Positions 15,991-25,520 of a DNA stretch of 64,000 nucleotides are shown here, piece after piece; within the stretch, counting starts at the first letter, position 1, and each line of letters opens with the position of its first letter. The translations under genes and the position numbers were made by a program. The notes under the pieces are model-generated. The model was not told the origin of the DNA and did not search any database. It saw nothing but the letters and a program-made list of their open reading frames with translations. The stretch comes from Desulfobacteraceae bacterium UBA2174 (GTDB lineage: Bacteria; Desulfobacterota; Desulfobacteria; Desulfobacterales; UBA2174): NCBI GenBank assembly GCA_002327445.1, contig DCWA01000019.1:1-64000 (forward strand), read 5' to 3'.

Positions 15991-17082
15991 TTACGCCTTG
16001 CAGGTGACATGGCAAACCCCGGTTGGGGTTTTGACCGCGTAGGGGAAATATCTGCGCTTGAACCACAGGGCCACGTTGACCAGCGCGATGAGCACCGGCA
16101 CCTCCACCAAGGGACCGATCACGGCGGCAAAGGCTTCCCCCGAGTTGATGCCGAACACGGCCACGGCCACGGCGATGGCCAGCTCGAAGTTGTTGGAAGC
16201 GGCGGTGAACGACAAGGTGGTGGCCTGCTCGTAGGTGGCCTTGAACTTCATGGACATGAAGAAGCTGAGCAGGAACATGACGAGAAAATAGATGCACAGC
16301 GGAATGGCGATGCGCACCACGTCCAAGGGCAGCTTGACGATGTATTCGCCCTTGAGCGAGAACATCACCACGATGGTGAACAGCAGGGCGACCAGGGTCA
16401 GGGGGCTGATTTTGGGGATGAAGTATTCATGATACCACTTTTCCCCTTTGGTCTTCAGGCCGATGATGCGGGTGATCAGACCGGCGATAAACGGGATGCC
16501 CAGATAGATGAAGACGCTTTCGGCGATCTGGCCGATGGTGATGTCGACCACGGCGCCTTGGATCCCGAACCATCCGGGCAGGATGGTGATGAAAAACCAG
16601 GCGTAAACCGAGAAGAACAGCACCTGGAAGATGGAGTTGAAGGCCACCAGACCGGCGCAATACTCGGCGTCGCCCTTGGCCAGATCGTTCCAGACCAGCA
16701 CCATGGCGATGCAGCGCGCCAGGCCGATCATGATCAGGCCCACCATGTATTCGTGGTGGCCGGAGAGAAAGGCGATGGCCAGCAGGAACATCAGGATCGG
16801 GCCGATGATCCAGTTCTGCGCCAGCGACAGGGTGAGGATCTTCCCATCTTGAAAGACGAAGCCCAGCTTCTCGTAGCGCACCTTGGCCAGGGGCGGGTAC
16901 ATCATCAGGATCAGGCCCGCGGCGATGGGCAAGTTGGTGGTGCCCACCTGGAAGATGTTGATGAAATCGCGCACCCCCGGATACAGGTAGCCGCCGAAGA
17001 CCCCCACGGCCATGGCCAGGAAGATCCACAGGGTGAGAAAGCGATCCAGAAAGCTCAGGTGCTTGATGGTGGAATCGGTCAT
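15991..17082 (-). CDS. acr3: ACR3-family arsenite efflux permease
   Basis: A 363-residue inner-membrane arsenite exporter with about ten membrane segments. Family hallmarks include LILMMYPPLAKVRYE, the conserved membrane cysteine in MIGLARCIAMVLVW and FTAASNNFELAIAVA near the C-terminus. It extrudes the As(III) made by ArsC. ATG 17082 is preceded by a GGAAAAGGA ribosome site; an extension to 17133 would add non-family residues. It follows arsR by 57 bp, and arsM begins 17 bp after it, so arsR-acr3-arsM-arsC is a likely transcription unit. Confidence 0.95.
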   Translation of the reverse strand: MTDSTIKHLSFLDRFLTLWIFLAMAVGVFGGYLYPGVRDFINIFQVGTTNLPIAAGLILMMYPPLAKVRYEKLGFVFQDGKILTLSLAQNWIIGPILMFLLAIAFLSGHHEYMVGLIMIGLARCIAMVLVWNDLAKGDAEYCAGLVAFNSIFQVLFFSVYAWFFITILPGWFGIQGAVVDITIGQIAESVFIYLGIPFIAGLITRIIGLKTKGEKWYHEYFIPKISPLTLVALLFTIVVMFSLKGEYIVKLPLDVVRIAIPLCIYFLVMFLLSFFMSMKFKATYEQATTLSFTAASNNFELAIAVAVAVFGINSGEAFAAVIGPLVEVPVLIALVNVALWFKRRYFPYAVKTPTGVCHVTCKA

Positions 17083-17139
17083 CTGCGTTTTTCCTTTTCC
17101 TGATCGATGCGCGGTCGCAGACGAGCGCGACAACGGCGC

Positions 17140-17493
17140 CTATTTGCCGCACACCTCATCGCAGCCGGTCTTCATCACTTGCGCCAGGCGTTGCCGGTCT
17201 TCCAGAATCGTGGGGTTGTCCTTCAGGGCGTCGAGCAACCAGGCCAGCGCAGAACGGGCCGCCTGGGGGGCCTGGGCACCGGCCAGCCGGTAGTACATCC
17301 AGCGGCCATTCTTCCGCCCCTCGATCAACCGGGCACTGCGTAAAATCGAAAGGTGCTTGCTGACGGTGGAAGGCGCCAGCCCGATCAACTCGATGAGCTG
17401 GCATACGCACAGCTCGCCGTCCCGCAAGGCGGCCAACAGGCGAACCCGGGTTTGATCGGCCAGGGCTTTGGTCACGGCCATGATTTGGAACAT
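17140..17493 (-). CDS. arsR: Arsenic-responsive repressor ArsR
   Basis: A 117-residue ArsR/SmtB repressor. The As(III)-binding pair is C29-V-C31 in GELCVCQL, the recognition helix is LAPSTVSKHLSILRSARL, and the wing reads EGRKNGRWMYYRLAG. It should leave DNA when arsenite binds. Start ATG 17493 has a consensus AGGAGG. The gene begins 20 bp from a 48-bp palindrome, which is the obvious operator for this gene and the acr3-arsM-arsC genes downstream. Confidence 0.95.
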   Translation of the reverse strand: MFQIMAVTKALADQTRVRLLAALRDGELCVCQLIELIGLAPSTVSKHLSILRSARLIEGRKNGRWMYYRLAGAQAPQAARSALAWLLDALKDNPTILEDRQRLAQVMKTGCDEVCGK

Positions 17494-17512
17494 CGCGGCC
17501 TCCTGTAAAGCT

Positions 17513-17560
17513 TTTCCATCCACTATAATTCGTTATTTGGCGAATTATAGTGGATGGAAA
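17513..17560. promoter_or_regulatory. Perfect 20-bp inverted repeat, ArsR operator
   Basis: TTTCCATCCACTATAATTCG (17513-17532) and its exact reverse complement (17541-17560) flank an 8-base spacer. TATAAT lies inside the arm on either strand, so a bound repressor would cover the promoter of arsR. The repeat ends 19 bp upstream of the arsR start codon. Confidence 0.85.
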
Positions 17561-17665
17561 TTAACCCCTGCGGTTTTCGCTGTCAACAGGCAATCGTTGT
17601 CTTACCTGGAAATTTCTGTCGCGGCCGCGATCATCGGAGGGCTTTTCTGCTAAAAACCAAGCACA

Positions 17666-18244
17666 TCAAACAGTTCGAGGAGTCGACTGCCCAGCTTCTT
17701 GACCGAATCGTATAGGTTTTTTCGCCATAGGGCTGCACCCGTGGCAATCCTTGCAATCATCCTGAAAAGGAGATGAATTGTTGAACCGTGATGCCGCCTC
17801 AAGCCGGGACATGCGGATGCGCTCGATGGCTGGCAGGTTTTCGGCTGAAAACCGTTTGAAAATCAGCACCCCGCCGATGATTCCCGAAAACAAAAGGGCG
17901 GCTGAAATGGAAAGGCCGGCGCCGAAATCACGAGAGAAGCCGTGGGTTAAGGACCAGGCAAGGGCGATGGCCAGCGTCAGCCCGACCAGAGGTGGCCCCA
18001 ATCCGGCCGCAGCATTTCTCAATAAAGTGCCTGAATGCAGGCTGACGACAACCTGATCCCCCACCTGCGCCCCGACGGGGTTGAGGGCCTCCACCGTGAA
18101 GGAACTCCCGCCGGACGTACAATGGCAGACCCGTCTGTTCACCTCGCCGGAAACCCCCGGAATGCCGGGACTCCCGGGCTCAATGACGACCTCGGCCTTG
18201 CCGTCGGCCTTCAGCGTGGCGATATATCCCTCATATTCCGGCAT
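17666..18244 (-). CDS. RseC/MucC-family membrane protein
   Basis: A 192-residue protein with the RseC layout: a small N-terminal domain containing CHCTSGGSSFTVEALNPVGA and the QVGDQVVVSL strand, then two adjacent membrane helices (about 80-130), and a C-terminal tail with CKDCHGC. RseC proteins are linked to SoxR reduction and electron-transfer complexes. The tail cysteine cluster (C-x2-C-x2-C) is extra and could bind a metal or act in thiol exchange. It follows the trx-ccdA fusion by 76 bp on the same strand, a setting that suits a membrane redox role in the arsenic island. Confidence 0.7.
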   Translation of the reverse strand: MPEYEGYIATLKADGKAEVVIEPGSPGIPGVSGEVNRRVCHCTSGGSSFTVEALNPVGAQVGDQVVVSLHSGTLLRNAAAGLGPPLVGLTLAIALAWSLTHGFSRDFGAGLSISAALLFSGIIGGVLIFKRFSAENLPAIERIRMSRLEAASRFNNSSPFQDDCKDCHGCSPMAKKPIRFGQEAGQSTPRTV

Positions 18245-18320
18245 GTCGGATTACCTCCGTTTTCGTTTCCATGCGATTCAATTCTCTTGGATATCAAGCG
18301 TATCCTTTCCTGCTTGACGC

Positions 18321-19097
18321 TTACATACGGACAAACGGGTTGGTAATGAAGTAAATTCCCAACAGCCCGACGACAGCCCCGGAGCCGCGCTGAAACCACA
18401 GGCCGGCTCCCTGCCAGGCGCTGTTTTCGGTAATGCGTCGCACCATGGCGGTGGAGCTGCCGGCTACGGCGATGGGCATACAGTGGCCCAGGGCAAAGAG
18501 AATCATCATCAGCGCGCCGGCGAAGATCTTCTGCTGCACGGTGACGATGGCCAGGATGGGTGCGATGAAACCGAAGGTGCACGATCCGGACAAAACCCCG
18601 TAGGCCAACCCCAAGCCGAAGGCCCCGTGGATGCCGCGCAGATTGAGCCGGTAGAGCAGGGAGCCGGACATGGAGCAGGCATGGACACCGAGCATGCCCA
18701 GGGCCACCCAGACGAGTACCGCGCCCACCAGCACCTGCCACCCGTCGCCCACGACACCGAGCATGCGGCCCAGATAGGCGCAGACGATGCCCACCACCGC
18801 GATGGTGAGGAACAGGCCAAGGGAAAAGGCGCCGGCGTATTCCCGTTTGAGTTCCTCGATGATGGGCGCCATCATCTTGCAAGGAACGCACGAATCGACG
18901 CCTAGGTCGATCATCGTGACTCGCCCGGGAGACGGGGCGTCGGCGACACGGGAGACGGCCTGGCGCGGCTGACCGGCAGCCGGCGCGGTGGCCTCCGGTC
19001 CGACCTTAGGGCCCTCGGGCTTCACCAGGAAAAAGGCGACGGCCGCTGCTGCAACAGCCAGGACCAGGGGTATCGTCCACTTGGCCTTTTGTCGCAT
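18321..19097 (-). CDS. Hybrid thioredoxin N-terminus fused to truncated CcdA
   Basis: The 258-residue product starts with a signal anchor and linker, then the first part of a thioredoxin fold (VTMIDLGVDSCVPCKMMAPI, active site CVPC), and after LKREYAGA passes straight into CcdA/DsbD-type membrane helices beginning FSLGLFLTIAVVGIVCAYLG. About 70 residues of thioredoxin and the first CcdA helices, including the first conserved membrane Cys, are missing; the second Cys region GSCTFGF is kept. Arsenic and metal islands often have separate thioredoxin and ccdA genes here, so this looks like an in-frame deletion joining them. Function as a thiol transporter is doubtful. Confidence 0.7.
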   Translation of the reverse strand: MRQKAKWTIPLVLAVAAAAVAFFLVKPEGPKVGPEATAPAAGQPRQAVSRVADAPSPGRVTMIDLGVDSCVPCKMMAPIIEELKREYAGAFSLGLFLTIAVVGIVCAYLGRMLGVVGDGWQVLVGAVLVWVALGMLGVHACSMSGSLLYRLNLRGIHGAFGLGLAYGVLSGSCTFGFIAPILAIVTVQQKIFAGALMMILFALGHCMPIAVAGSSTAMVRRITENSAWQGAGLWFQRGSGAVVGLLGIYFITNPFVRM

Positions 19098-19150
19098 CGG
19101 GAAATATCACCTGTTGGCGAAATTTGAATGGTTGATAAATTTAACACGAT

Positions 19151-19173
19151 ATTACAGTATGATAGACTGCAAT
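19151..19173. promoter_or_regulatory. Imperfect inverted repeat, possible operator
   Basis: ATTACAGT (19151-19158) and ACTGCAAT (19166-19173) match at 7 of 8 positions around a 7-base spacer in the 108-bp gap upstream of the trx-ccdA fusion. It could be a regulator site for that gene. Confidence 0.3.
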
Positions 19174-19205
19174 GCGATACCGGCCGGGCCGGAGACGGAC
19201 CGATT

Positions 19206-19445
19206 TTATTTGATCCACTTCAGGACATCCTCTCTCTTGGGAATCTTGCCCACCGATTTGACTTCGCCATCCACCACCACCGCGGGAGTGCCGAAGACCC
19301 CGTAGCCGGCGATCTGCATCAGGTCGGTGACTTTTTCTACCTTGGCGGCCACGCCGGCCTCGGCCACCGCTTCCTTGACGATCTTTTCCGTCTGCTGGCA
19401 TTTGGGGCAGCCCGGGCCCAGTACTTTGATTTCCATGGTTTTCAT
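19206..19445 (-). CDS. Small thioredoxin-like redox protein
   Basis: A 79-residue thioredoxin_3-type protein with active site C13-P-K-C16 in LGPGCPKCQQTE and the cis-Pro loop YGVFGTPAVVVDG. Such proteins often sit beside the ArsP-type permease, as here, where only 42 bp separates the genes. It probably keeps the permease or its substrate thiols reduced in the cytoplasm, though this is inferred from context. The start could be ATG 19445 or the Met three codons later. Confidence 0.9.
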   Translation of the reverse strand: MKTMEIKVLGPGCPKCQQTEKIVKEAVAEAGVAAKVEKVTDLMQIAGYGVFGTPAVVVDGEVKSVGKIPKREDVLKWIK

Positions 19446-19487
19446 TCCTTTAAAATCAATAAGTTAACAATATTCTGGCTTCATTCG

Positions 19488-20663
19488 TCAGCCAAAGAAA
19501 GAACCGTAAATCATCCCGGCGATGGTGGACAAAACCACAATGATGCCGCAGAAGGTGGCGGTCTTCTTGACCCCCATGACCGAACCGATCACCAGCATGT
19601 TGGGCAGAGAAAGCGCAGGACCTGCCAGCAGCAGGGCCAACGCCGGCCCCTGGCCCATACCCGAACCGATCAACCCTTGTAGAATGGGCACTTCAGTGAG
19701 GGTGGCAAAGTACATCAGTGCCCCGGCCACCGCGGCGATCAGGTTGGCCCACAGCGAGTTGCCCCCCAGCAGCGCCGAGACCCACTGCTCGGGAATCAGC
19801 GCCGGGTGCCCGGGGCGACCCAGCATGAAGCCGGCCACCAGGACCCCGGCGCCCAGCAGCGGGAAGATCTGCTTCATGAAGCCCCAGGTGGAATCGACCC
19901 AATCCTTGCACTCGTCGCGGGTGAACCAGGCCTTGAGCATGAACCCGAGGATGACGAGCAGGGCCACGGTGATGTACCACTTGGCGGCGAAAATCGCCGG
20001 CCAGAGACCTGCCGACCCCGCGGCCGGACGTGCAAAGGCGGCGAAGACCAGGATCAGCACCATGGTGAAAATGTACAAGCCGTCCTGAAGAAGGGTGCGT
20101 TCCTTGGCGCCGGCCTCTGGCACGTAGATCTGACCAGTGGCGCGGGCGGCATCGTCCTTCCTGAAGATCAGGGCCATGAGCAGGCCGGTGATCACTGCGA
20201 AACTCACCGCCCCGACGGCCCGGGCCAAGCCGAGCTGCCAGCCGAGGATCTTGGCGGTCAACGAGATGGCTAACACGTTGATGGCCGGCCCTGAATAAAG
20301 GAAGGCCGTGGCCGGGCCGATGCCTGCCCCGCGGGCGTAGATGCCGGCAAACAGGGGCAAAACAGTGCAGGAGCAGACCGCCAGGATGGTCCCCGACACC
20401 GAGGCCACCGAATAGGAGAGGATCTTGTTCGCCTGGGCGCCAAAGTATTTGAGTACCGAGGCCTGGGAGATGAATACGGCGATGGCCCCGGCGATGAAAA
20501 AGGCCGGAATCAGACAGGTGAGCACATGTTCTCGGGCGTATTCCTGAAGCATCAGGAAGGCTTCCAGGCCCGACTGGCGGATGACGGGATGGCTCCAGGG
20601 GACATAGTAGGCGACCGCAAAAATTCCTAAGATCCACAATAGCTTGGTACGTTCTTTCATCAT
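19488..20663 (-). CDS. ArsP/DUF318-family permease
   Basis: A 391-residue membrane protein with about ten segments. It carries the family motif AVCSCTVLPLFAGIYARGAG and the matching second-half motif MYFATLTEVPILQGLIGSG, with GPALSLPNMLVI near the end. Members of this permease family export trivalent organoarsenicals or other metal(loid)s. Its place between an arsR gene and a thioredoxin in the same island as arsM favours methylarsenite export. An ArsR-like inverted repeat lies 34 bp before its start. Substrate remains an inference. Confidence 0.85.
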   Translation of the reverse strand: MMKERTKLLWILGIFAVAYYVPWSHPVIRQSGLEAFLMLQEYAREHVLTCLIPAFFIAGAIAVFISQASVLKYFGAQANKILSYSVASVSGTILAVCSCTVLPLFAGIYARGAGIGPATAFLYSGPAINVLAISLTAKILGWQLGLARAVGAVSFAVITGLLMALIFRKDDAARATGQIYVPEAGAKERTLLQDGLYIFTMVLILVFAAFARPAAGSAGLWPAIFAAKWYITVALLVILGFMLKAWFTRDECKDWVDSTWGFMKQIFPLLGAGVLVAGFMLGRPGHPALIPEQWVSALLGGNSLWANLIAAVAGALMYFATLTEVPILQGLIGSGMGQGPALALLLAGPALSLPNMLVIGSVMGVKKTATFCGIIVVLSTIAGMIYGSFFG

Positions 20664-20696
20664 CGCATCACTCCGGCGGCAGGTCCGGTATTTTTA

Positions 20697-20714
20697 TATC
20701 GTCATATAACGATA
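20697..20714. promoter_or_regulatory. Inverted repeat upstream of the permease, candidate ArsR site
   Basis: TATCGT (20697-20702) and ACGATA (20709-20714) flank the AT-rich spacer CATATA, between the end of the second arsR and the permease start. It may be the binding site of that ArsR. Confidence 0.5.
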
Positions 20715-20738
20715 CATTAAGGTCAAAAAAATATATCC

Positions 20739-21083
20739 TCACCCCCCGCAGATGGTCTCGCGGCGGATCTGCGGCAGCCGGGCCACCAGGGCCGACACCT
20801 GGGGATCGTCCTCCAGCCAGTGGCGCAGATTGCCCAGGAAGCTGAGCGCGTAGGGGTTCCTTGCATCTTCGGCCAGGCGGTAGTTGACCCACAGACCTTC
20901 CTTGGCGTAGGTGATCAATCCGGCGTCTTCCAATATTTTCAGGTGCTTGCTGGCGGTCGACTGGGCCAGGCCCAATGCCTCCTGGATCTCGCAGACGCAG
21001 AGCACCCGCCGCTGGAGCAGTTTGAGCATCTTGACCCGATTGGGATCGGAGAGGGCCTTGGTCACCTTGATGAATTCCCGCAT
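20739..21083 (-). CDS. arsR: ArsR-family metalloid-responsive repressor
   Basis: A 114-residue ArsR protein with C29-V-C31 (RRVLCVCEIQ), recognition helix LAQSTASKHLKILEDAGL and wing AKEGLWVNYRLAE. It is a paralogue of the arsR at 17140-17493 rather than a copy; the sequences are clearly diverged. GGAGG precedes ATG 21083. It is first in an apparent unit with the ArsP-type permease, small thioredoxin and trx-ccdA fusion. A C-terminal Cys in ETICGG could add a third sulfur ligand. Confidence 0.93.
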   Translation of the reverse strand: MREFIKVTKALSDPNRVKMLKLLQRRVLCVCEIQEALGLAQSTASKHLKILEDAGLITYAKEGLWVNYRLAEDARNPYALSFLGNLRHWLEDDPQVSALVARLPQIRRETICGG

Positions 21084-21271
21084 GTGGCCTCCATACCGTT
21101 GGATCGAAATATAGTGGTCCAGCCCGGATCCGTCAAGGCAAAAATTCGGGAGCGTTTGGAGGCGCCTTCAGCGGCAACCGATTTCAAGGTTGACAGCTCC
21201 AAACGGGTCGACTAAGAGATGTAACAATGTTTCGATGTTAGGCTCGATACTTTGGTCAATCAAATAAAAAC

Positions 21272-21290
21272 AATAAGATATCAACTTATT
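21272..21290. promoter_or_regulatory. Short inverted repeat, possible TetR operator
   Basis: AATAAG (21272-21277) and CTTATT (21285-21290) around seven bases, in the 335-bp gap between divergent arsR and tetR-type genes. The rest of that gap is AT-rich promoter-like sequence without a gene. Confidence 0.3.
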
Positions 21291-21418
21291 AGGATGAAAC
21301 AGAGTTTTTGTCGACACTTCTTGCGCCTCGATTCCTGATAAGACAATATTAACATTAAATACAGATGGATATTATTTAATCGAGTCCCGGAAAGCCCGAG
21401 GGACTCGCCCCGGACCAG

Positions 21419-22039
21419 ATGACTGAACCGATAACAAAGTTCGGTGCCCTGAGGCCCGAGATTCAGCGCCGGCTGGAAGCGGCGGTGATGGAAATTTTTT
21501 CCAGCTCCGACTTTCACAAGGCCAACATGCGTGATGTGGCCCGCCGTGCCGGCGTCAGCTTCTCCACCATCTATTCGCATTTCGGCAGCAAGGAGCGCCT
21601 GGTCTTCGCTTTCGTGGACATCTGGCTCGGCAAGCTCACCGACCGGATTATCGATCACCTCCAGGGCATCGAGGACCTGAAGGAGAAACTGCGCAAGGTC
21701 CTGTGGCTGCAGCTCGACTACTACGAGCGCAACCCGGGACTGGGGCGGATCTTGTTCATGACATTGCCCATGCAGACCTGGATGGCCGACGAGAGCTTCC
21801 AGCAGAAAAAGATGATCCATCTCTACCTGGACGTGCTGCGGCGGGGACAGCAGGAAGGGGTGCTCGTGGACACGGTGCGGGCCGGCGTGTTGCTCGATTT
21901 CATGCTCGGTTTCGTGCAGCGCACCTTTTTCATGTGGATCTCCAGGGGCCAGCAAGAAGGTCTGGCGGCCCAGTCCAATGTGTTTTTCGAGCTGATCTGG
22001 CGTGCTATCGCCAACCCGCGGCACACGGAGAACGGCTGA
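21419..22039 (+). CDS. TetR-family transcriptional regulator
   Basis: A 206-residue TetR protein. The N-terminal helix-turn-helix region reads ANMRDVARRAGVSFSTIYSHFGSKERLV, and the helical ligand domain follows. It stands 229 bp upstream of the methylmalonyl-CoA mutase gene in the same orientation, so it may control the propionate genes, possibly with an acyl-CoA ligand. Whether it instead acts on the FadR-type palindrome at 54865 cannot be told from sequence. Length and domain are normal. Confidence 0.92.
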   Translation: MTEPITKFGALRPEIQRRLEAAVMEIFSSSDFHKANMRDVARRAGVSFSTIYSHFGSKERLVFAFVDIWLGKLTDRIIDHLQGIEDLKEKLRKVLWLQLDYYERNPGLGRILFMTLPMQTWMADESFQQKKMIHLYLDVLRRGQQEGVLVDTVRAGVLLDFMLGFVQRTFFMWISRGQQEGLAAQSNVFFELIWRAIANPRHTENG

Positions 22040-22070
22040 CAGGGTACGGGTCGCGTAAAATTATTTTATA

Positions 22071-22191
22071 TCTGACGGATCTGACGGATCTGACGGATCT
22101 GACGGATCGGACGGATCGGACGGATCTGACGGATCGGTCGGTTCGGACGGATCGGTCGGTTCGGCCGGTTCGGTCGGATCAAACGGATCGG
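22071..22191 (+). repeat. Nonamer tandem repeat (GATCTGACG-like, about 13 units)
   Basis: Units of nine bases such as GATCTGACG, GATCGGACG, GATCGGTCG and GTTCGGACG follow each other without spacers. The early units are nearly identical and the later ones drift, as in an ageing microsatellite. The array fills the gap between the TetR gene and the mutase gene. A unit contains GATC, so the array holds many Dam-type sites. Confidence 0.9.
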
Positions 22192-22268
22192 CTGTAGACG
22201 ATCGCACCCGGCACCGGTCGCCGGGCGCAGGGAAAACCACCGGCAACAGGGAGTCAAAGGAGACGACG

Positions 22269-24401
<2,133 letters not shown>

Positions 24402-24462
24402 AAACTGGAAATTGGGTCCTTTGAGTCCCTTTTGTCCTATTTGTTTTTATTAAAGTTGTTAG

Positions 24463-25464
24463 ATGGTATCGATGCTCAGCCAAGACCCCAATTTTTACGT
24501 TGAGGGCGTCCTCGCGGGGAACCGCCGCATCCTGGCCAAGACCATCACCCTGGTGGAAAGCACCCGCCCGGAGCACCAGGATTTGGCCATGGCGGTTCTT
24601 GACCGTTTGATCCCCCATACGGGGAAGGCGGTGCGCCTCGGCATCACCGGGGTGCCCGGCGTGGGCAAGAGCACCTTCATCGAGGCCTTTGGCATGCAGC
24701 GCATTGCCGGGGGGCACCGGCTGGCGGTGCTGGCGGTGGATCCGAGCAGCAGCCGCAGCGGAGGCTCCATTCTGGCCGACAAGACCCGCATGGAGCGGTT
24801 GTCCACCGAGCGTAACGCCTTCATCCGGCCATCGCCTTCGGGTGGCACCCTGGGCGGGGTGACCCGCAAGACCCGCGAGACCATGCTGGTCTGCGAGGCG
24901 GCCGGTTTCGACCTGATCATCGTCGAAACCGTTGGGGTCGGGCAGAGCGAAACCGCCGTGGCCTCGATGGTCGATTTTTTTCTCGTGCTGATGATCGCCG
25001 GGGCCGGCGACGAACTTCAGGGCATCAAGAAGGGCGTGCTGGAACTGGCCGATGCGGTGGTGATCAACAAGGCGGATGGCGACAACCGCCAGCCGGCTGA
25101 ACTGGCGCGGTGCCAGTACGAAAACGCCTTGCACCTGCTCATGCCGGCCTCCGCCTGCTGGCGGGTGCCGGTGATGACGTGCAGCGCCAAGACCGGCGAG
25201 GGACTGGAGGCCGTCTGGGAGAAGGTGTGCGAGCACCGCGAACGCATGACGGCCAGCCGGGAGCTGGAAGCCAAGCGGCGCAACCAGGCTCTGGCCTGGA
25301 TGTGGAGCCTCATCGAGGATGGGCTGCGCAAGCGGTTCCAGCGGAATCCGGAGGTCGGTCGCCTTCTGCCGGTCATCGAGCGCGAAGTGGCCGCCGGCCG
25401 CCTCGAAGCCACTCGCGGCGCCGATCGGTTGCTTTTTTCCCTTGACAAGGCCGGTGCGGTTTAG
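24463..25464 (+). CDS. meaB: MeaB/ArgK GTPase, mutase chaperone
   Basis: A 333-residue G3E-family GTPase that protects and reloads methylmalonyl-CoA mutase with its cofactor. Walker A is ITGVPGVGKSTFIEAFG, the base-recognition motif is VVINKADGDN, and the family strand reads VLAVDPSSSRSGGSILADKT. It lies 61 bp after the mutase gene, as in many genomes. No strong ribosome site is seen before ATG 24463; ATG 24472 is an alternative. The gap before it carries short GTCC(C)TTT repeats possibly related to the arrays downstream. Confidence 0.95.
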   Translation: MVSMLSQDPNFYVEGVLAGNRRILAKTITLVESTRPEHQDLAMAVLDRLIPHTGKAVRLGITGVPGVGKSTFIEAFGMQRIAGGHRLAVLAVDPSSSRSGGSILADKTRMERLSTERNAFIRPSPSGGTLGGVTRKTRETMLVCEAAGFDLIIVETVGVGQSETAVASMVDFFLVLMIAGAGDELQGIKKGVLELADAVVINKADGDNRQPAELARCQYENALHLLMPASACWRVPVMTCSAKTGEGLEAVWEKVCEHRERMTASRELEAKRRNQALAWMWSLIEDGLRKRFQRNPEVGRLLPVIEREVAAGRLEATRGADRLLFSLDKAGAV

Positions 25465-25520
25465 AAGGAGTAACATTTCGGCTGTTTTTTTCACGGCTGT
25501 TTCAACGAAAGGATACGATC

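Noticed and set aside
22071..22191. Repeat array resembling a CRISPR
   Set aside because: Units are 9 bases back to back with no spacers and no cas genes nearby; it is a microsatellite. The array at 30900-31137 is rejected as CRISPR for the same reason.
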